Below, in pieces: positions 59,428 through 64,000 of a stretch of 64,000 nt of DNA. How positions within the stretch are numbered: position 1 is the first letter of the stretch; every line of letters starts with the position of its first letter. The notes below the pieces were generated by a model that was not told the origin of the DNA, did not search any database, and was given only the letters and a program-made list of their open reading frames with translations. The stretch comes from Paraperibacillus esterisolvens (GTDB lineage: Bacteria; Bacillota; Bacilli; Bacillales; DSM-1321), in assembly GCF_046237625.1 (NCBI RefSeq), contig NZ_CP143545.1, forward strand, positions 3,596,001 through 3,660,000, written 5' to 3'. Position numbers and translations under genes: made by a program.

Positions 59428-60171
59428 ATGGAAATACGATTGATCAAGGCAGCAAATTATGAGGAAATGAGCAGGCTCGCAGCCAAAGAAGTCATAGGGC
59501 TGGTTAAGGAAAATCCAGAGGCTGTTCTTGGACTGGCTACAGGGAGCACTCCGGTCGGTTTGTATGAAGAGCTTGTCAACGATCACAGGAACAATGCAAC
59601 CAGCTACAAGAGGATCCGCACTGTGAATCTGGATGAGTATGCAGGCATCAGCCAGGATGATTCCAACAGCTACTACACATTCATGCGCAGCCATCTTTTC
59701 AGCCAGATTGACATTGACGAAAAGAACACGCACATTCCAAACGGGGAGGCGGAAAGCCTGCCGCAAGAATGCCGCAGATATGAGGAGCTCATTGAGAGCC
59801 TGGGGGGAGTGGACCTGCAGGTTTTGGGGATAGGCGTAAACGGTCACATCGGTTTTAATGAGCCTGGAACCTCATTTGACTCAGGTGTCCATGTCGAGCA
59901 GCTGGACCAAAGTACAAGAAAAGCAAATTCCCGTTTTTTTGACAGTCTGGATGCTGTTCCCGGCGAAGCCGTTACCATGGGAATCGGAAACATCCTGAAA
60001 AGCAGGAGAATCCTCCTCCTTGCCTCCGGTTCTTCGAAGGCCGATGCGATAAAGCAGCTGCTGGAAGGCTCTGTGAGCGAGGCTTTTCCGGCTTCTGTCC
60101 TTAAGAACCATCCCGACGTGACGCTGATTGCAGACCGAGACGCCCTGAAGTCTATAGAATCCTGCGTATAA
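59428..60171 (+). CDS. nagB: Glucosamine-6-phosphate deaminase
   Basis: Converts glucosamine-6-phosphate to fructose-6-phosphate and ammonia, feeding the glycolytic operon products in this window. 247 residues; LGLATGSTPVGLYEEL, NLDEYAG and GIGVNGHIGFNEPG are the active-site motifs. Start ATG at 59428 after AGGAGTGAGGTGGCCATA. The GntR regulator nagR (yvoA) that usually follows is absent. GTCCC/GGGAC pairing at 60178-60255 with a T-rich tail may be its terminator. Confidence 0.96.
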   Translation: MEIRLIKAANYEEMSRLAAKEVIGLVKENPEAVLGLATGSTPVGLYEELVNDHRNNATSYKRIRTVNLDEYAGISQDDSNSYYTFMRSHLFSQIDIDEKNTHIPNGEAESLPQECRRYEELIESLGGVDLQVLGIGVNGHIGFNEPGTSFDSGVHVEQLDQSTRKANSRFFDSLDAVPGEAVTMGIGNILKSRRILLLASGSSKADAIKQLLEGSVSEAFPASVLKNHPDVTLIADRDALKSIESCV

Positions 60172-60313
60172 ATGATTGTCCCATAAAGGCCCTTTTCGGC
60201 AATAACGCATTCAAACAGGATGCCGCAGCCGGGAACTGACTTTGGCCCGGGACAGTCTTCTTTTTATACCTCCGCCTTTTTCCAATCAGAAAGACCCTTT
60301 TCTCTCTTTCACT

Positions 60314-60322
60314 CATATATTA
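60314..60322 (+). promoter_or_regulatory. Possible SigK-type -10 before the amidase gene
   Basis: CATATATTA fits the SigK -10 CATANNNTA; an AC pair (60294-60295) lies 18 bp upstream instead of 16-17. Mother-cell expression would suit a CwlC-like amidase. Confidence 0.35.
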
Positions 60323-60358
60323 ATAGTGGACAAGTTAATAGAAAATGGAGGTTTTATG

Positions 60359-61093
60359 ATGAAAATTATGCTGGATGCCGGGCATGGATATAACACTCCC
60401 GGCCAGAGAAGTCCGGACGGAATGAAAGAGTACGAATTCAACAGGGCCGTCGCCCTTCAGGCCAGAAGCATGCTATTAAACTACCAGGGAGTCACCGTCT
60501 ACTTTGCCCATTCGGATAAAAACGATGTACCTCTGATTCAGCGGACTGATTTTGCCAATTCTCTCGCCGTGGACGTGTATGTATCCATCCACGCCAATGC
60601 CTTTGGAAACGGCAGCGATTGGACAGAAGCAGAAGGCATAGAGACTTTTGTTCATCCATCGAGACCCGCGGAAGCCCTGGAGCTGGCTCAAAAGGTTCAG
60701 GCTCTTTTGGCAGCCAAAACCGGGCTGAGTGACCGCGGCGTAAAAACCGCCGATTTTCATGTACTGCGGGAAAGCTCTATGACCGCCATCCTTCTGGAGG
60801 CTGGATTTATGACCAATAAAGAAGAAATCAAGCTCCTTCGCTCAGAATTTTATCGTAAAACCGTAGCAGAAGCCATTGTAAAAGCGCTGGTTCAGCAATA
60901 TAAGCTGAAACACAAGGAATCAGCTTCCGAAAGTCTTACGAAAACTTCAGAACAGAGCAGCCCCGGCCTTCCGGATCATTCAGAGCCTTCTGTGCTTTAT
61001 AGAGTGCAGGCAGGTGCATTCAAGGACCGGAAGCAGGCCGAAAAGCTGGCTGCCCGGCTTAAGAAAGCCGGTTATGAAGCTTTCATTTTTTAG
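60359..61093 (+). CDS. N-acetylmuramoyl-L-alanine amidase (CwlC-like)
   Basis: 244 residues: an Amidase_3 zinc domain (about 1-180; LDAGHG, VYVSIHANAFG and the catalytic LLEAGFM), a Ser/Glu-rich linker and one SPOR-like half repeat (LYRVQAGAFKDRKQAEKLAA) that ends after GYEAFIF. B. subtilis CwlC has two such repeats, so the tail is short or truncated. No signal peptide, as in CwlC, which lyses the mother cell wall. Start ATG at 60359 (or 60356) after AATGGAGG. Confidence 0.85.
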   Translation: MKIMLDAGHGYNTPGQRSPDGMKEYEFNRAVALQARSMLLNYQGVTVYFAHSDKNDVPLIQRTDFANSLAVDVYVSIHANAFGNGSDWTEAEGIETFVHPSRPAEALELAQKVQALLAAKTGLSDRGVKTADFHVLRESSMTAILLEAGFMTNKEEIKLLRSEFYRKTVAEAIVKALVQQYKLKHKESASESLTKTSEQSSPGLPDHSEPSVLYRVQAGAFKDRKQAEKLAARLKKAGYEAFIF

Positions 61094-61111
61094 CTCCCCT
61101 TTTGCTTGTAT

Positions 61112-61158
61112 AGGAAAAGCCTGGGTCAGTTCCGATATTGCGGAACTGACCCAGGCTT
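61112..61158. terminator. Bidirectional terminator
   Basis: A 20-bp perfect stem with a 6-nt loop: AAAAGCCTGGGTCAGTTCCG and its complement. It separates the amidase gene (+) from the yvl genes (-). Confidence 0.95.
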
Positions 61159-61162
61159 TTAT

Positions 61163-61519
61163 TTATGTCTTCTTTAACATGTGACTGACCGCCATATTCA
61201 GCAGTGCCATTACAAAGGCGGCGACTAAGGCGGTTCCGAAGCCCGCCAGTTCAAACGACGAACCCATGAACCAATCGGTGAGCATGAGTGTAACCGCATT
61301 GATCACAAGAACGAACAAACCGAGTGTAACGAGCGTAACCGGCAGTGTTAGCAGGATCAATACCGGCTTCACGAACACATTCAGCAGTGCGAGCAGAACA
61401 CTTGCCCCGAGTGCAGCCGTGAATCCAGATACATAGACACCGTTAAGGTATTTAGCCAGAAGTACAAACAACAGTGCATTAAGAAGCAAATTCCCAAGCC
61501 ATTTCAATGTTTCTTCCAT
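61163..61519 (-). CDS. yvlD: Phage-holin-family membrane protein (YvlD)
   Basis: 118 residues with four hydrophobic segments and the conserved VLLALLNVFVKPVLILLTLP then TLGLFVLVINAVTLMLTDWF. In B. subtilis yvlD is the last gene of an envelope-stress operon. Its biochemical role is unknown. Confidence 0.92.
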   Translation of the reverse strand: MEETLKWLGNLLLNALLFVLLAKYLNGVYVSGFTAALGASVLLALLNVFVKPVLILLTLPVTLVTLGLFVLVINAVTLMLTDWFMGSSFELAGFGTALVAAFVMALLNMAVSHMLKKT

Positions 61520-61545
61520 CCTTCCGAACTTTTCAAAACAAAACT

Positions 61546-62661
61546 CTATTCTCTTCCTCTGCTGATCGAAATGGAGCCTGACATAGACTCAGCGAGCACG
61601 AACATTTTCTGTTCCGAAAGCTCATGGGCCTTAAACCGGAGAATCTTCTTACCGACTTCGCTTTTCTCCTCGACCACATCAATTCCGCCTAGATTCACAT
61701 GAAAGCTTCCCAGATTCGTCTTCAGGTCACCATCAATCGGCGTCCCCTCCGGCAGGTAAATGTGAATGCTGCTTGCCGTTGTTTTAGCATGAACCCTTTT
61801 ACAGTCTTTATTGTTGATCCTGCAGCTGATTTCTCCGCTGAACGAGTGAAGTCCGGCTTTTTCACAGCTGCCGGTTATATCAATGGAACCGTTTATGGTT
61901 TCGGCTTCAAGATTTCGGAGGTGCGCCTCCTCAAGATGGATCTGGCCATTCGCCGTTTCCAGTTCCGCAGCCCCGCCATCCAAACGGATAAGCGTCAGTT
62001 TTCCGTTTGCTGTCTTGGCCTTCAGCTCATTCACCTGCAGCTTTTCCCCGTAGAAGGAACCGTTGAATAACCTGATTTTAATTTTTTCATATATTGTATC
62101 CGGCACATAAATTTTCGCGTTAATCTTCATCCATTTCTGGCTGTTGGTGAATTGAAATTCGCCGTTCTCCACAGTGAATATCGTATCTCTCATAAACAGT
62201 CCAACCGCTTCCGATTGTTCTTTAGCACGATACACTTTCGCCTTGCACTCCACCCGCACTTCCGCGCTGCCCCAGGGAATCAAATCTACCTGCCCATTTG
62301 CAACATCCACCAATATCGATGAAAAGGCTGCATCTTGCTGCTGAAAGATATACGACACATCAAGGCTGCTGCCAAAGTTAAAATCCAGGTCGGAATCTTT
62401 AATTTTAGTCAGAGCCATGTCTACAAAATCAAAAAGTTTATCCTTCGCCGCCATAACCTTATAATTCAAAGAATCTTGTTTTGCCTGACTTCCCGGATTG
62501 ATTCCGCTGCCCGCTGAACCCTTCTCCAGGCTGCTGGATAACTGGAGCTTTTTTTCTTCTTTGCCCTCTTTTTCAAGAAGCTCCAGTAAATTTAAAGCTT
62601 CGGCAGCTGAAAGCTTCCCTTGTTCAACCATCTCCAGAACACGTTTCTTTTCTTCCTTCAT
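61546..62661 (-). CDS. yvlB: DUF4097 envelope-stress protein (YvlB)
   Basis: 371 residues: an N-terminal SHOCT-like helical segment (EEKKRVLEMVEQGKLSAAEA), a charged linker, and a C-terminal right-handed beta-repeat domain (DUF4097, about 110-370, with repeated turns such as LETANGQIHLEEAHLRNLEA). No signal peptide. yvlB is induced by cell-envelope stress in B. subtilis. Confidence 0.9.
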   Translation of the reverse strand: MKEEKKRVLEMVEQGKLSAAEALNLLELLEKEGKEEKKLQLSSSLEKGSAGSGINPGSQAKQDSLNYKVMAAKDKLFDFVDMALTKIKDSDLDFNFGSSLDVSYIFQQQDAAFSSILVDVANGQVDLIPWGSAEVRVECKAKVYRAKEQSEAVGLFMRDTIFTVENGEFQFTNSQKWMKINAKIYVPDTIYEKIKIRLFNGSFYGEKLQVNELKAKTANGKLTLIRLDGGAAELETANGQIHLEEAHLRNLEAETINGSIDITGSCEKAGLHSFSGEISCRINNKDCKRVHAKTTASSIHIYLPEGTPIDGDLKTNLGSFHVNLGGIDVVEEKSEVGKKILRFKAHELSEQKMFVLAESMSGSISISRGRE

Positions 62662-62686
62662 ACCGAACCCTCCTCCAGTCTGTCTG

Positions 62687-62998
62687 CTATTGCAATACTT
62701 TTATACCTTTAACAATATTCCAGATCACCATAATAAAGCACAAGAAAGCATAAAACGCCAAACCTAAAATAAAGAAAAACGGCAGGCCGGAAAATCCAAA
62801 CAAGTCTCCCGCCAGACCTGCTATTATGAACACTACTCCAACGAAGGGAATCAAATGGGAAAGCAGAGCCTTTTTCGCATTATCCCGTACAAAAAGATCG
62901 TCAGATACAAAATAAATCACAATAGGCAGAAGAAACGGGGCAAAAAACACACTAAAATAACTCAATGACGATAAAAGTTTGCTTACATTCATCAGCAT
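62687..62998 (-). CDS. yvlA: DUF4870-type membrane protein (YvlA-like)
   Basis: 103 residues (start 62998, or 62992 if the second ATG is used) with three hydrophobic segments and FFAPFLLPIVIYFVSDDLFV followed by NAKKALLSHLIPF, typical of the small DUF4870 proteins. First gene of a yvlA-yvlB-yvlD group; the PspC-domain gene yvlC is missing between yvlB and yvlD. Confidence 0.82.
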   Translation of the reverse strand: MLMNVSKLLSSLSYFSVFFAPFLLPIVIYFVSDDLFVRDNAKKALLSHLIPFVGVVFIIAGLAGDLFGFSGLPFFFILGLAFYAFLCFIMVIWNIVKGIKVLQ

Positions 62999-63159
62999 AA
63001 TCTCCCTTGTACAAGCCCAAGGACGGACTTAAATCTATATTTATTTGTACGTTTTTCTTCTTGAAAAGTTTCAAATAACACGGTGATTCATTCGACAAAG
63101 CCTCCGACAAGGTTTTTATGCCGCCTTCGTTTCATTTCCCCGGAAATAGTGAGGTCGGG

Positions 63160-63191
63160 ACCCTATTAATCAAGCGCTTGATTAATAGGGT
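63160..63191. other. 32-bp perfect palindrome without spacer
   Basis: ACCCTATTAATCAAGC followed directly by its reverse complement. The core TAATCAAGCGCTTGATTA resembles operators bound by dimeric TetR-type repressors. No U-tract follows, and no regulator gene is adjacent. Confidence 0.7.
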
Positions 63192-63328
63192 TTCGACAAT
63201 TTCCTATGAAAACCTGCAGCCTTGCATCATTGGGATAGAAGCCTTCTTGGATCAAAACCGTTATAGATTCTACGCTCCCCCCGGGCATTCACCAGCCATC
63301 AGCATTTCCCCATATCCGAGCTATATAA

Positions 63329-63358
63329 AAAAGCAAGCCGGGTTTCCGGCTTGCTTTT
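63329..63358 (-). terminator. Terminator of uvrA
   Basis: AAAAGCAAGCCGG-GTTT-CCGGCTTGCTTTT; the minus strand continues TTTTATATAG. It begins 5 bp after the uvrA stop codon. Confidence 0.9.
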
Positions 63359-63362
63359 CCAC

Positions 63363-64000
63363 TTACCCTTGGACATGCTGTTTTTCTTTCTGTTCAACCA
63401 GCTTTTCCATTCGCGATCTATCACGCTCAAGAATCGGGCGAAGATATTTCCCTGTATAAGACTCCTTGACTTCAGCGATTTGTTCCGGTGTCCCGGAAGC
63501 TAGAACGGTGCCTCCCTTGTCTCCCCCTTCAGGACCCAGGTCGACGATAAAATCGGCTGCCTTGATCACATCGAGGTTATGCTCGATGACAAGCACAGTG
63601 TCCCCATTGTCTACAAGACGCTGCAGGACGACCAGCAGACGTGAAATATCGTCCACATGAAGACCGGTAGTCGGCTCGTCAAGAATATAGAAGGAACGGC
63701 CTGTCGAGCGGCGGTGAAGCTCAGAAGCAAGCTTCACACGCTGCGCTTCTCCACCGGAAAGCGTTGTAGCCGGCTGCCCGAGTTTGACGTAGCCAAGGCC
63801 GACATCGTAAATCGTCTGAAGCTTCCGGCTGATTTTCGGGATATTCTCAAAGAATTCAAGAGAATCCTCTACAGTCATATCCAGCACATCTGAAATATTC
63901 TTGCCTTTATATTTCACTTCGAGTGTTTCACGGTTATAGCGTTTGCCATGGCATACTTCACAAGGAACATATACGTCCGGCAGGAAGTGCATCTCGATTT
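63363..64000 (-). CDS. uvrA: Excinuclease ABC subunit A, C-terminal part
   Basis: The DNA-damage recognition ATPase of nucleotide excision repair. Only the C-terminal 212 codons are in the window; the frame continues past position 64000. Zinc-finger residues (VPCEVCHGKRYN), the ABC signature TLSGGEAQRVKLASEL, Walker B FYILDEPTTGLH and the H-loop VIEHNLDV are present. Confidence 0.97.
   Translation of the reverse strand, partial: IEMHFLPDVYVPCEVCHGKRYNRETLEVKYKGKNISDVLDMTVEDSLEFFENIPKISRKLQTIYDVGLGYVKLGQPATTLSGGEAQRVKLASELHRRSTGRSFYILDEPTTGLHVDDISRLLVVLQRLVDNGDTVLVIEHNLDVIKAADFIVDLGPEGGDKGGTVLASGTPEQIAEVKESYTGKYLRPILERDRSRMEKLVEQKEKQHVQG

Larger units (their letters stand above)
62999..63362. 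other. Intergenic region with palindrome and uvrA terminator
   Basis: 364 bp without a supported gene. It contains a 32-bp palindrome (63160-63191), the uvrA terminator (63329-63358) and the region expected to hold the yvl promoter. Confidence 0.5.

Overview
The window is a chromosomal segment of an aerobic, endospore-forming member of the Bacillaceae (Bacillota). The evidence is the gene content and order (secG-est-rnr-smpB-ssrA, cggR-gapA-pgk-tpiA-gpmI-eno, sigL, clpP, trxB-yvcI-rapZ-yvcK-whiA-crh, hisZGDBHAFI, hprK-lgt-yvoD-ppaX-yvoF, nagAB, yvlABD, uvrA), AGGAGG-type ribosome binding sites, sporulation genes (cwlJ, whiA, a CwlC-like amidase) and recognisable SigA, SigB, SigD, CtsR, CggR and CcpA sites. 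Much of it matches the yv region of Bacillus subtilis in inverted orientation. I cannot name the species.

Layout. 0-5.3 kb: an amino-acid permease behind a long structured leader with its own terminator, a GNAT acetyltransferase, and a divergent MFS transporter/SgrR-type regulator pair. 5.6-11.7 kb: a glycerol cluster (glpP, a membrane-anchored alpha/beta hydrolase, glpK, glpD) in which the hydrolase sits where glpF often does. The hydrolase and glpD leaders share an RNA motif followed by a large terminator. 11.8-19 kb: accessory genes, including a GntR/6-phospho-beta-glucosidase pair and cwlJ. 17.7-20.4 kb is decaying, with a 5'-truncated acetyltransferase, an NlpC/P60 fragment and a frameshifted small gene. 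20.4-22.2 kb is bounded by two ~50 bp copies of the tmRNA 3' end and looks like the remnant of an element inserted at ssrA.

22.2-26.8 kb: tmRNA and its partner SmpB, RNase R, carboxylesterase and SecG. 27-28.9 kb: an unknown membrane protein and a HemAT oxygen sensor with a SigD promoter. 29-36.2 kb: the glycolytic operon under CggR. 36.3-39.9 kb: glutaredoxin-like protein, sigL, a 21 bp-period repeat, small genes, tRNA-Arg(CCG) and clpP. 39.9-46.6 kb: the crh/whiA/yvcK/rapZ/yvcI/trxB block, in which yvcK carries a one-base frameshift in a poly-A tract. 46.6-53.2 kb: a complete eight-gene histidine operon with overlapping genes. 53.9-57.9 kb: yvoF-ppaX-yvoD-lgt-hprK. 58.2-61.1 kb: nagAB and an amidase. 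61.1-64 kb: the yvl envelope-stress genes and the 3' part of uvrA.

Carbon control recurs as a theme. HPr kinase and Crh (the CcpA corepressor system), CggR, GlpP, a consensus cre site in front of the glycerol cluster, and GlpK with the HPr-phosphorylatable histidine are all present. The most interesting lead is the proposed GlpP-controlled membrane hydrolase; the next are the unassigned permease leader, the ssrA-linked remnant and the dispersed repeats.
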